A stretch of 32,459 nucleotides of DNA from Candidatus Woesearchaeota archaeon. Its GTDB lineage: Archaea; Nanobdellota; Nanobdellia; Woesearchaeales; UBA11716. The notes under the pieces were generated by a model. It was not told the origin of the DNA and did no database searches. It saw only the letters and a list, made by a program, of their open reading frames with translations. Position 1 is the first letter of the stretch, and each line of letters starts with the position of its first letter. The translations under genes were made by a program, and so were the position numbers. Location of the stretch: assembly GCA_013329175.1 (NCBI GenBank), contig DUKR01000031.1:1-32459 (forward strand), read 5' to 3'. Of the stretch, positions 8,333 through 16,922 are shown piece after piece.

Positions 8333-9049
8333 TCAAAAATCCTCAAAAATGTCTGTGCTTTTGCATTTTGGGCATTCAGAAATGGTCAGGATATCCCTTT
8401 CACCGCCCCCGATATGGCCATAGTTTTCCACCCCATATCTCTCCAGCATGATTTTTTTGATTTCCTTATCAATGAGCATATTCTCAGGAGAAGTATTCAA
8501 TTCAAAATATCTGGTCCTTATCCCTTTTTTGTTGTCGCACTTTAGGCAGGCAACAGGCCCAAATGTATCCCATCCATCAGGCAGTTTCACATCACCTGGC
8601 TTCACTTCCCTTATCTCAATTACTGGCATGAAGCTTTTGTCTTCAAGCTCGATATCATGCTCAAACAGGAAGTCCATAGCCTCATCAGTAATCTCTTTAT
8701 CCCTATGGGCAAGCCATTGTTCCCTCAGCTCAGGGTGCAGTTCAAGCAGCGCCTTAAAATTCAGGAATGGCTTTCTTCCCTTCAGGCTTCTGTCAAATTC
8801 CTGTGCAAGATTAAAGTCCCTGAGCCCATAGGCAAATGATTGCATAATGTTGATGTCATCTTGTGGCATTCTTGGCTGAAATGCGATGAAATTGTCATTA
8901 TCCGTTTCTTCAAGCTTCTTTTCATAATCATTCTCATAGTCGCTGATAAAGACAATGCACTGGTTCTTCTTGTCTATCAGGTAATGATGCTCAGAGGATG
9001 CTAATTCTATTGCTTCTTTGATGTCATCAAATGGTATGCTGAGTTTCAT
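8333..9049 (-). CDS. UPF0158-like protein with C-terminal CxxC
   Basis: N-terminal DDIKEAIELA and IMQSFAYGLRDFNLAQEFDRSLKGRKPFLNFKALLE match UPF0158; C-terminal CPKCKSTDIF. Confidence 0.75.
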   Translation of the reverse strand: MKLSIPFDDIKEAIELASSEHHYLIDKKNQCIVFISDYENDYEKKLEETDNDNFIAFQPRMPQDDINIMQSFAYGLRDFNLAQEFDRSLKGRKPFLNFKALLELHPELREQWLAHRDKEITDEAMDFLFEHDIELEDKSFMPVIEIREVKPGDVKLPDGWDTFGPVACLKCDNKKGIRTRYFELNTSPENMLIDKEIKKIMLERYGVENYGHIGGGERDILTISECPKCKSTDIFEDF

Positions 9050-9079
9050 TTTTCCGTCTCCCTTTTTTGGGTGGCTTTA

Positions 9080-9985
9080 TCATTCCTCCCAGTCAGGATA
9101 TTGTTCAGGAGAGTCTCCTTTAGAGTCGAGCAAAACAGGATATTTCTTTCCCTTCTCTACTTCTCCAAAATCGATTACCTCTATCTCAAACCTGTGGTCA
9201 TCCCCAAAATCAAACAGGTAAGCAAATTTCTGCCCTTTCCTGAATGCAAAAGCTCCAGCCTCGATATCAGCAGTCTTTCTTCCTTCAGGTTCATAAGGGC
9301 AGGTAAATTCAGCATCGGGATCCTTGCTATAAAACTTGTTGTCCATGTAAAAAGAATACAGGTGGTCATCATCCCAGTCAAGGGCATCTTGGATAGCATC
9401 ATGCAGGTCTTCCAGAGTCTGCGATGCCTTCAGCTCAATTGTTCTCCATGTGCTTTTTCGATACTTGAATTTGACTTTAAAGATGATTGTCTGTTTCTTG
9501 TCAATTGGTGCTGGGACGAAGGGCTTGCTTATTGCTTTGATTTCCTCAATATATTTTTTCAAATCCTCCGTAACAGCATCAATCCTGCTTCTTTTGGACT
9601 TGTCGTTAAATGGCAGTTCCCCTGCATCTTCTAGTCGCTCCATCAGTTCAAAAAATATCCTTCCTTTTCTGTCGGGAAGCAGGAATAGGAACTCATGAAA
9701 GCCGGTGTCATCCATTTTTTTATACGCTTTTTTAAATCCTCTGAGTTTTGGCTCGAGCCTTTCTTTCACAGCTTTTGTAAATGCTTTCTCACTGCATTCG
9801 CCTAATTCTTTCTTGATTTCTTCAGAGATTTCTCTAGTGGTGCTCATCTGTTTGAGCAAAAGCTCAAGAGCGTCAACTACAGGGGTGAAGTCTTTCGTCT
9901 TTAGCTCCATCAGATTGGCCATGTCGTAATGTTTGTCGAAAAAATCAAGCATATCTTTGCTGGTTTTCATTCTATGCCTCCTCAT
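9080..9985 (-). CDS. Plasmid pRiA4b ORF-3-like family protein
   Basis: IELKASQTLEDLHDAIQDALDWDDDHLYSFYM...FAYLFDFGDDHRFEIEV...YPVLLDSKGDSPEQYPDWEE is characteristic. Confidence 0.85.
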   Translation of the reverse strand: MRRHRMKTSKDMLDFFDKHYDMANLMELKTKDFTPVVDALELLLKQMSTTREISEEIKKELGECSEKAFTKAVKERLEPKLRGFKKAYKKMDDTGFHEFLFLLPDRKGRIFFELMERLEDAGELPFNDKSKRSRIDAVTEDLKKYIEEIKAISKPFVPAPIDKKQTIIFKVKFKYRKSTWRTIELKASQTLEDLHDAIQDALDWDDDHLYSFYMDNKFYSKDPDAEFTCPYEPEGRKTADIEAGAFAFRKGQKFAYLFDFGDDHRFEIEVIDFGEVEKGKKYPVLLDSKGDSPEQYPDWEE

Positions 9986-10035
9986 AAGGTGATAGATAGC
10001 GTCCCTTAGCTTGGAAATGAGTTATGGTTTCATTT

Positions 10036-10861
10036 TTATCTGGACTGCCTTTTCAATTCCAGCCTTTTGGCCGCCTTGTCTTCTGTAAGCAATCTCATTT
10101 GCTGAATCGCTATTCTGTTTAATTTGACCAGCCTTTTATCCTGCTGCATGCCTTCATTGATGAATAGGGCATTGAGGTTTTCCAGATTGGAAAGGCATAC
10201 CAGTTGAGAAACGTTTGCGTAATCTCTTAATATTACCGTTTTTGCTGGTGTTGCTGTCTCTCCACTCTTTAGCAATCATCCCGAATAATGCCACATTCAG
10301 GATATCTGCTTCGCTTGCATAGATGCAGTTTGCCTGCTCTTTTGTAATCTCTTCAGGTATGAGATTTTCTTTTATTGCATCCGTATGAATCCGATAGTTG
10401 ATTTTGGCAAGATTCCTCCTGATGTCCCAGCCCAATAGCTCTCTTTCCTGCTCCTTCAGCCGTTGGAATTCCTTGATGAGATATATCTTAAATTCCGGGC
10501 TAATCCACATGCCAAATTCAAAAGCAATGTCTTTGTGGGCATACGTTCCGCCATAACGACCGGCAGTTGCCCTCAATCCAATAGCATTTGTTTTTTCAAC
10601 CCATTCTTTTACACTAACCTTAAAATTGTTCAATCCTGCTTTGCTTCTAATTGCGGCATATTCGCCATAATTAAAATTAGGGTTGTTTAATTTTTCCTTA
10701 GTGTCCTCATATCGTTCCCAGAGCATCCTATTCTCCTCAAGGGAATAGTGGGTCAAGAACGATTTAAGGACACGAGGAAATACTGTCGAGACCAATAAGT
10801 CCTCTTTGTGCTCAACATCTTTTATCTCGGAAAGCTTGCCTTTTTTCAATGCTTCAATCAT
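10036..10861 (-). pseudogene. Frameshifted KilA-N domain protein whose N-terminus is encoded by a palindromic repeat
   Basis: LNNPNFN...KTNAIGLRATAGRYGGTYAHKDIAFEFGMWISPEFKIYLIKEFQRLKEQE is KilA-N. The family C-terminus (LRDYANVSQLVCLSNLENLNALFINEGMQQDKRLVKLNRIAIQQM) continues in another frame from ~10225. The start of the ORF is not KilA-N-like. Confidence 0.85.
10691..10780. repeat. Palindromic dispersed element, copy 2 (inside the KilA-N ORF)
   Basis: 73-nt core 10701-10773 differs from copy 1 (28-100) at one base by eye. Confidence 0.92.
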
Positions 10862-10962
10862 TGTATCCCTCTATCTAATTTTGACATCCACTTCCCTTCA
10901 TCCCAAGCACTTCGGATTCTCTTGTCCTGAAAAACAACAAGCGCAGCATCTTTTGAACCCAT
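10858..10962 (-). pseudogene. Truncated Bro-N/antirepressor-like N-terminus (34 aa)
   Basis: Translated by hand: MGSKDAALVVFQDKRIRSAWDEGKWMSKLDRGIQ*. LVVFQDKRIR-W---KW resembles Bro-N starts; the stop overlaps the next ORF's ATG (ATGA). Confidence 0.5.
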
Positions 10963-11262
10963 AACCCATTGCAAACCTCCAGCATATATAATCGTTTTGC
11001 TTTTATTCCTTTATTCAGCACCAACCATCAACAGGCTTCCTGAATTGCATGCCTAAGCGGGCTTTTTTTTTTGATAAAATTCTTCATGGATTATCCTGCT
11101 AATGCCTTTGCCATTTTACGACAGCGAAAGCTATAAATAGCATCCCGATAAAAGATGCCCAGCAAGAATACCAGGCCATTTTGCGGCGCATAAGGCAGAG
11201 CCTGTGCCCCTATGCACAACGCCTGAAAGCTGGTGTACGTAGCAAAAAAAAAGGTGAAAGCA

Positions 11263-12411
11263 ATGCAAGTTGAACAAAAACAATGGGCAAAGGAATCAGG
11301 ATGGAAAGAAATTACTTCACAAAAGCTTACGGCAAAGCCTCAGCTAGTGCTTGCCTTTGGTGCAACAGCGCTCCTGAAAGACAAGGCCAGATATGACGAA
11401 ATAAAATCACTGTACCCTTCTTCCCATCTGGTGGTGTGCTCGACAGCAGGAGAGATTGCAGGCACCACTGTTTCTGACGGCACCCTTGTCGTGACTGCCA
11501 TCCAGTTTGAAAAAAGCACGGTGGAATGCGTTTCCGTAAGCATCAGCAATGCTGAAGAAAGCCAGCAGAAAGGAAAAGAACTTGCCGGCATGCTGAAAAA
11601 AGAAGGTCTTGTGCATGCACTCGTCTTTTCTGACGGGCTAAAAGTAAACGGCACAGCGCTTGTTGCTGGACTCCTTGAGAGCCTGCCTGAAAATGTCTCA
11701 GTCACAGGCGGCCTTGTGGGTGACGGTGCAGATTTCAAGAGGACGCTTGTAGGCATCGACAGCCCTCCTGAAGAAGGAAAGATTGGCCTTATCGGATTGT
11801 ACGGCGGGATAAAGATAGGCTACGGTTCCTTAGGAGGATGGGACCCCTTCGGAGTTGAAAGGACAATTACCAAATCAAAAGGCAACATCCTGTATGAGCT
11901 TGACGGAAAACCCGCATTGAATCTCTATAGGGAATACCTAGGAGAGCAGGCAGCAGGCCTTCCCGGAACAGGACTCCTGTTTCCCTTGTCCCTCAGGATG
12001 AAAGATGGAGATGGAGGCAACGAAGTGGAAGTGGTGCGCACCATCCTTGCAATTGACGAAAAAGAGCAAAGCCTGACTTTTGCAGGCGATGTGCCTGAAG
12101 GGACTCCCGCAACCCTCATGAAAGCGAATTTTGAGCGACTCATTGACGGAGCAGGGAAGGCAGCCTCAATGAGCATAGAGCCTATTGCAGGAGGAAAGGC
12201 AGAGCTTGCCCTCCTGATCAGTTGCATTGGCAGAAAGCTAGTCCTCAAGGAGCGTGTTGAAGAGGAGATAGAAGCTGTCCAAAGCGCTATCGGTGGGCAG
12301 GCAGCACTGACAGGTTTTTATTCTTATGGAGAAATATGCCCTACTGCTCCGAAAAAAAAGCAATGCCGGCTGCATAATCAAACCATGACCATCACGACAT
12401 TCAGGGAATAG
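11263..12411 (+). CDS. FIST domain sensor protein (FIST_N/FIST_C)
   Basis: PQLVLAFGATALL, VCSTAGEIAG, VSVTGGLVGDGADF, GYGSLGGWDPFGVERTITKSKGNILYELDGKPALNLYREYLG, ALTGFYSYGEICP. The ORF extends to 11233 with GTG. TATA CTATAAATAG at 11131-11140. Confidence 0.92.
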   Translation: MQVEQKQWAKESGWKEITSQKLTAKPQLVLAFGATALLKDKARYDEIKSLYPSSHLVVCSTAGEIAGTTVSDGTLVVTAIQFEKSTVECVSVSISNAEESQQKGKELAGMLKKEGLVHALVFSDGLKVNGTALVAGLLESLPENVSVTGGLVGDGADFKRTLVGIDSPPEEGKIGLIGLYGGIKIGYGSLGGWDPFGVERTITKSKGNILYELDGKPALNLYREYLGEQAAGLPGTGLLFPLSLRMKDGDGGNEVEVVRTILAIDEKEQSLTFAGDVPEGTPATLMKANFERLIDGAGKAASMSIEPIAGGKAELALLISCIGRKLVLKERVEEEIEAVQSAIGGQAALTGFYSYGEICPTAPKKKQCRLHNQTMTITTFRE

Positions 12412-12412
12412 C

Positions 12413-12730
12413 ATGCACAACATACTCAAGCGCCAGGCAAAGAAGCACCTTGGCTTTTCTATCGATGCCATCCCAAAAGAATGGGAACACTTTCTTGCGG
12501 CAGTCAGCACCACCTACGATGACTGTGATATGGACAGGCGCCTGATAGAGCATTCGCTTGAGCTCAGCACCAAAGAGCTGAACGAGACAAACAGGAACCT
12601 GAAGGAGCAGATCAGAAGGGCAGAAGAGCGCACACACGATCTTGAGCGGTTCAACAAGGCCGCTGTTGACAGAGAGCTGAAGATGATTGAACTCAAGAAG
12701 CGAATAAAGGAGCTAGAAGGAAAAGCGTGA
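12413..12730 (+). CDS. Small coiled-coil protein resembling the linker preceding histidine kinases
   Basis: LKRQAKKHLG...FLAAVSTTYDDCDMDRRLIEHSLELSTKELNETNRNLKEQ pattern, otherwise seen fused in kinases/response regulators. Confidence 0.7.
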   Translation: MHNILKRQAKKHLGFSIDAIPKEWEHFLAAVSTTYDDCDMDRRLIEHSLELSTKELNETNRNLKEQIRRAEERTHDLERFNKAAVDRELKMIELKKRIKELEGKA

Positions 12731-15021
12731 AATACCTCCATAAGCTGCTCATGGGATTTAGCATTGCCTTCCTTTTCGTAGCGCTCACCGGCACTGTTGC
12801 GATGTATCTCAGCCAGCAGGCATTAAAGGAATCCATTGGGAATGGTTTTATTGAGCTTGCTGAGGAGGCAATAGATAAGATAGACCGGAGCATCAGCAAG
12901 AGAATAGAGCAAGCTGAAGCCTATGCTATTAACGTTGCGGGAGATCCTGACTTGCGGGAATCAAACACACGCTTTGCGGCGATGGATGATGTGCAGGGCT
13001 ACATTGATGAGCAGGAAAGGGAATGGAGGGCTGCAAAAAGTGATGAGCTGACGCCATTTATGCAAGCACTGATCCTGAACCCACTTTCCCGGGAGATACG
13101 GGATGAGTTCCTGCTTGAAGCCTTCTATAGGGAAAAGTATGGCTATCCTGTCTTTGCCGAGGCATTTGCTACAAACGCCTACGGAGCAGTCGTTGCTCTC
13201 AGCAATAGGACATCAGACTACCGTCAGGATGATGAAGAATGGTGGCAAAAGGCAAAAGAAGCAGGGAAGTACGTTTCAGACTTCAACTATGACGAAAGCG
13301 CAGGGGTGTACTCGCTTGATATTGCCGTGAGAATGGAAGATACCGAAGGCAATTTTGCAGGAGTCTTCAAGGCGGTGTTGAACATAAGAGAGATAGTAGA
13401 CATTGCAACGGTTGTGCATCTAGCTGAGCACAACGAGGAGATGGATTTTCGGCTTCTTGACAGGGAGGGAAGGACCATCACTGCAACTGATGATTATGAG
13501 GTCATGGAAGCATTCGCTTCTGGCAGGCTTCTTCCCAGGCTTTCGGCGGCCACAGCAGGCTTCTTCACGGCAAAAAGCAGCGATGAGAGGGAAGGCGATG
13601 AATTTATTTCCTATGCCCATTCCAGAGGTTCTGGAGAGTATGCGGGCAATGGATGGATCCTCGTCATTGAGCACGAAAAAGAGCATGCACTGCAGCCTAT
13701 CTACAGGCTTCGCGCAATCCTTGTAATCATTGCAGGCATGTCAGTTTTGGTGGTGGTGGTTATCTGCCTCTATCTATATGCCATCGTTTCAACGCCTATT
13801 AGAAGACTGAGAAAAGCAACAGAGCAGGTTGCAAAAGGCAACCTTTCAGTAAAGATGCCTGTAGAATCACATGATGAGCTGGGGCTTCTTGCAGCTGACT
13901 TCAAAAAAATGGTTGTGGCGCTGGATGCGTCACGAAAGGAGCTGGATGCCCTCAATAAGGGTCTTCAGAATAAAATAGAAGAGGGAACAAAGGAAGCAAG
14001 GAAAACTGCGGAAGAAGCCGAAAAAGCAAAGCGGGCCACCCTCAATATGATGGATGACCTCACAGAAGCGATGGAAAAGCAGAAGCGGCTTGAGAAAATC
14101 AAGACTGAGTTCCTCAGCGTCACTTCCCATGAGCTGAGAACTCCCATTACGCCTATGAGCAGTGAAGTGGAGATGCTTCTTGGGGAATTCTTCGGAAAGC
14201 TGACTGACGAGCAGAAGAAGAGCCTTGAATTGGTTCAGCGAAACATCACCCATCTTGACCATCTTATCAGCGACATTCTCGACATCTCCAAGCTTGAATC
14301 AGGCAACATGAAGTTTCTCATGAAAAAAGGGAGCCTTGTTGCAGTATTGCAGGATGTCGTTGAGACGATGAAGATCAAGGCAAATGAGAGGAATATCTCT
14401 CTAACGCTGAAGGCAGATGCCATCCCTGAATGCGTGTTTGACCATGACAGGATTGCACAGGTTGCAAGAAACCTGGTCAACAATGCCATAAAATTCACGG
14501 ATTCTGGCGGGGAAATAACAGTTGAAGCAATCAACCAGGGCGACTATGCCCTCATGAAAGTCAGCGATACGGGCATAGGGATACTTAAGGAGGACCAGGA
14601 GAAAATTTTCAGGCCGTTTGTTCAGGTGGACTCCAGCATGTCCCGCAATTATGAGGGAAGCGGTTTAGGTCTTGCTATATGCAAGGGAATCATCGCAAAC
14701 CACAATGGAAGGATATGGGCTGAGTCTGAAATAGGCAAAGGCTCAGTTTTCCAGTTTACCATACCCTATAAACTCAGCGCAATGAAAGGGGAGGTAGAGC
14801 TGTTTAACTATAGTGAAGAGGAAGCCTTAAATAGGTTTATGGAAGACATAAAGAAAAAAGGATACCGCATAGTGCAGGGCAAGGAAAAAGAGCTTTTGGG
14901 TGGTAATGTCATAGATACAAAAGGCAAACTGAGGTATGACCTTTCATTAAAAGATCTTGAGGAAAAAGGATATATAACAGGAGAGGATAACCATCAGCAA
15001 GAGCATATTGGTAGTGGATGA
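12727..15021 (+). CDS. Membrane histidine kinase (Cache-like, HAMP, HisKA, HATPase_c)
   Basis: Two TM helices, HAMP STPIRRLRKATEQVAKGNLSVKMP, H-box SVTSHELRTPITPM, N-box RNLVNNAIKFTDSGG, G1 DTGIGI, G2 GSGLGLAICKGI. Confidence 0.95.
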   Translation: MKYLHKLLMGFSIAFLFVALTGTVAMYLSQQALKESIGNGFIELAEEAIDKIDRSISKRIEQAEAYAINVAGDPDLRESNTRFAAMDDVQGYIDEQEREWRAAKSDELTPFMQALILNPLSREIRDEFLLEAFYREKYGYPVFAEAFATNAYGAVVALSNRTSDYRQDDEEWWQKAKEAGKYVSDFNYDESAGVYSLDIAVRMEDTEGNFAGVFKAVLNIREIVDIATVVHLAEHNEEMDFRLLDREGRTITATDDYEVMEAFASGRLLPRLSAATAGFFTAKSSDEREGDEFISYAHSRGSGEYAGNGWILVIEHEKEHALQPIYRLRAILVIIAGMSVLVVVVICLYLYAIVSTPIRRLRKATEQVAKGNLSVKMPVESHDELGLLAADFKKMVVALDASRKELDALNKGLQNKIEEGTKEARKTAEEAEKAKRATLNMMDDLTEAMEKQKRLEKIKTEFLSVTSHELRTPITPMSSEVEMLLGEFFGKLTDEQKKSLELVQRNITHLDHLISDILDISKLESGNMKFLMKKGSLVAVLQDVVETMKIKANERNISLTLKADAIPECVFDHDRIAQVARNLVNNAIKFTDSGGEITVEAINQGDYALMKVSDTGIGILKEDQEKIFRPFVQVDSSMSRNYEGSGLGLAICKGIIANHNGRIWAESEIGKGSVFQFTIPYKLSAMKGEVELFNYSEEEALNRFMEDIKKKGYRIVQGKEKELLGGNVIDTKGKLRYDLSLKDLEEKGYITGEDNHQQEHIGSG

Positions 15022-15343
15022 CCAGAGAGATGTTGCAGGGACCATCAGCACGGTGCTGAAAAAGCACGGCTATGATGTCGAAACTGCGTATGATGGGAAT
15101 GAATGCCTGCAAAAGGTAGAGAATGGCCGTTTCAGGCTGATTTTCCTTGACATTATGCTGCCTGGAATGAGCGGCGATGCAATAGCAAAAGAACTGCGAA
15201 AGACCTATGACAGCAAAATAAAAATAGTGTATGTGACCATCAAGCCAAAGGCTGAGGTAGATATAACTGATGCTGACGGATTCATCCAGAAGCCGTTTAA
15301 AATCAGGGAAATCATCAGGGAAGCGGAAGTAATGATTGCATAG
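15008..15343 (+). CDS. Single-domain response regulator (receiver)
   Basis: VVDDQ, FLDIMLPGMSG, VTIKPK...FIQKPF; overlaps the kinase 3' end. Confidence 0.9.
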   Translation: MVVDDQRDVAGTISTVLKKHGYDVETAYDGNECLQKVENGRFRLIFLDIMLPGMSGDAIAKELRKTYDSKIKIVYVTIKPKAEVDITDADGFIQKPFKIREIIREAEVMIA

Positions 15344-15406
15344 TGATATGCAGAGGAGCTTTTTGCATTCTTTCAACAAAATACTGCGGCAAAGCAGGAA
15401 TCAGGG

Positions 15407-15778
15407 GTGAAAACAATGGCTACCATTATTATAGTTGATGACCACAAGGACATAGTGGACACATTGGTAAAGATAGTCGTGAAGATGGGGCACACCGCAG
15501 TTACGGCAGGTAATGGCGAGGAATTTCTCAGCAAGGTGAGCGATGCAAAGCCTGACCTGGCATTGCTTGACGTGATGATGCCAGGACTTACCACAAAACA
15601 GATACTCAACGGTCTTAAGGAAAAGAATCTTGGAAATCTGAAGGTCATCCTCGTAACAGTCGTTCGCTTTGCAGATGAGGAGAAAAAAGCGCTGATGAGT
15701 GAGCATAACATCGTGGACTATGTCACCAAGCCATTCAAAGTACATGAGCTGATGGAAAGCATCAAAAGGCAGCTTTAG
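15407..15778 (+). CDS. Single-domain response regulator (receiver)
   Basis: IIIVDDHKDIV, LLDVMMPGL, VTVVRF, VTKPFKVHELM. M at 15416 may be the start. Confidence 0.92.
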   Translation: MKTMATIIIVDDHKDIVDTLVKIVVKMGHTAVTAGNGEEFLSKVSDAKPDLALLDVMMPGLTTKQILNGLKEKNLGNLKVILVTVVRFADEEKKALMSEHNIVDYVTKPFKVHELMESIKRQL

Positions 15779-15787
15779 GCGGACACT

Positions 15788-16291
15788 ATGGAAACCGAGT
15801 TGGTCATCATCTCACCGCAGATCTATCATGCATCAGTGATTGGGTTTGCCAAAAAAGCTGCAGAAAGCAATGAAAACGTCTGCTATGTGTCGCTGAACAA
15901 GACCTATAAGTCAATGCTACAGGCTTTGAAGAAGAGCAGCATTGAGAAAAAAAAATTCTTTTTCATTGACGTGATATCTCCAACCGTCTTTAAGACAGCT
16001 GCTGCCAAGCAGTGCATTTTTCTGGATTCATTGAACCTGAATGACCTGGGGAGCACGCTTCTTGGCGTCATCAAAAAGAACAGGATAACATTGGTTATTT
16101 TTGACTCGCTGTCGTCCCTTCTGGTCTATAAAAAAGATGATGAGGTGCTTGATTTTACCAATTATGTCCTGCCTTTTCTGGAGGAGTCAGGGGTAAAAGC
16201 CACCCTGCTGTGCCTGTCTGACGATTCCGAAAAGCCGGCAATCAAGCAGCTGAAGATGCGGGTTGGTGACGTTACGCTTATGAAAGAGTGA
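15788..16291 (+). CDS. KaiC/RecA-like signalling protein lacking Walker A, paralog 1
   Basis: VCYVSLNKTYKSMLQALKKSS, FFFIDVIS, ITLVIFDSLSSLLVYKK (Walker B-like); N-terminal VIISPQIYHASVIGF lacks GK[ST]. Confidence 0.8.
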   Translation: METELVIISPQIYHASVIGFAKKAAESNENVCYVSLNKTYKSMLQALKKSSIEKKKFFFIDVISPTVFKTAAAKQCIFLDSLNLNDLGSTLLGVIKKNRITLVIFDSLSSLLVYKKDDEVLDFTNYVLPFLEESGVKATLLCLSDDSEKPAIKQLKMRVGDVTLMKE

Positions 16292-16803
16292 CTTTCAGAA
16301 TGGTCAATATACTTGCGATTGTCTCAAATTACCTCTATCAGGGAAAGTTGTATGAGATAGTCAAGGACGCTGAGAGGGTGAATAACAAGATACTGTATGT
16401 CTCCCTGAACAAGACGTACAAAAGCCTGATTGCCCAGTGCAGTAGTGATGCTGTTGATATAGGAAAATTCTATTTTATCGATACGATAACCGCTACGGTC
16501 ACTGAGCCAGCTCCTGTTGAGCATTGCTTGTTTCTGCCCACTGCAGATGATGTTCAGTCGCTGTATGCGGGGATAATAAAAACCGTAAAAGAAAAAGGCA
16601 TAGACATCGTGATATTTGATTCCCTTTCCTCACTGACGACATATAAAAATTTTGATGAAATCGTGCATTTTGTCACGACGCTTTTAGGCACTCTCTCCAT
16701 TCTTGACTGCTCAGCGGTATTTACCTGCATGCAAAGCGATGAGAATGCGCCGTTGATCCAGCACGTCAAGATGAAGGTTGATAAAAGCTATGAGCTGAGC
16801 TGA
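16288..16803 (+). CDS. KaiC/RecA-like signalling protein lacking Walker A, paralog 2
   Basis: Same architecture as 15788-16291 (ILYVSLNKTYKSLIAQ, FYFIDTITATV, IDIVIFDSLSSLTTYKN); overlaps it by 4 nt. Confidence 0.8.
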   Translation: MTFRMVNILAIVSNYLYQGKLYEIVKDAERVNNKILYVSLNKTYKSLIAQCSSDAVDIGKFYFIDTITATVTEPAPVEHCLFLPTADDVQSLYAGIIKTVKEKGIDIVIFDSLSSLTTYKNFDEIVHFVTTLLGTLSILDCSAVFTCMQSDENAPLIQHVKMKVDKSYELS

Positions 16804-16837
16804 TGGATATCAATAAAGCATGGCACCTCAAAAACAC

Positions 16838-16918
16838 CTCATGTCCTTAAATCGTTCTACCCACTATTTCCTTGAGGAGAATGGAGGGCTCTGAGAACGA
16901 TATTAGGACACTAAGGAA
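16838..16918. repeat. Palindromic dispersed element, copy 3 (opposite orientation)
   Basis: TGTCCTTAAATCGTTCT / AGAACGATATTAGGACA arms; loop CCTTGAGG is the reverse complement of copies 1/2. Lies between convergent genes. Confidence 0.9.
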
Positions 16919-16922
16919 TACA

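Noticed and set aside
10200-10250. Programmed ribosomal frameshift in KilA-N
   Set aside because: No clear slippery heptamer plus structure recognised; the surrounding degraded genes favour pseudogenisation.
11156-11194. Possible 12-aa leader peptide (MPSKNTRPFCGA) upstream of the FIST gene
   Set aside because: Starts close to the expected TSS but has no regulatory hallmark such as an adjacent attenuator; a chance ORF is likely.
15-16918. Three palindromic copies as a CRISPR array
   Set aside because: Copies are kilobases apart in different orientations, with no regular spacers and no cas genes.
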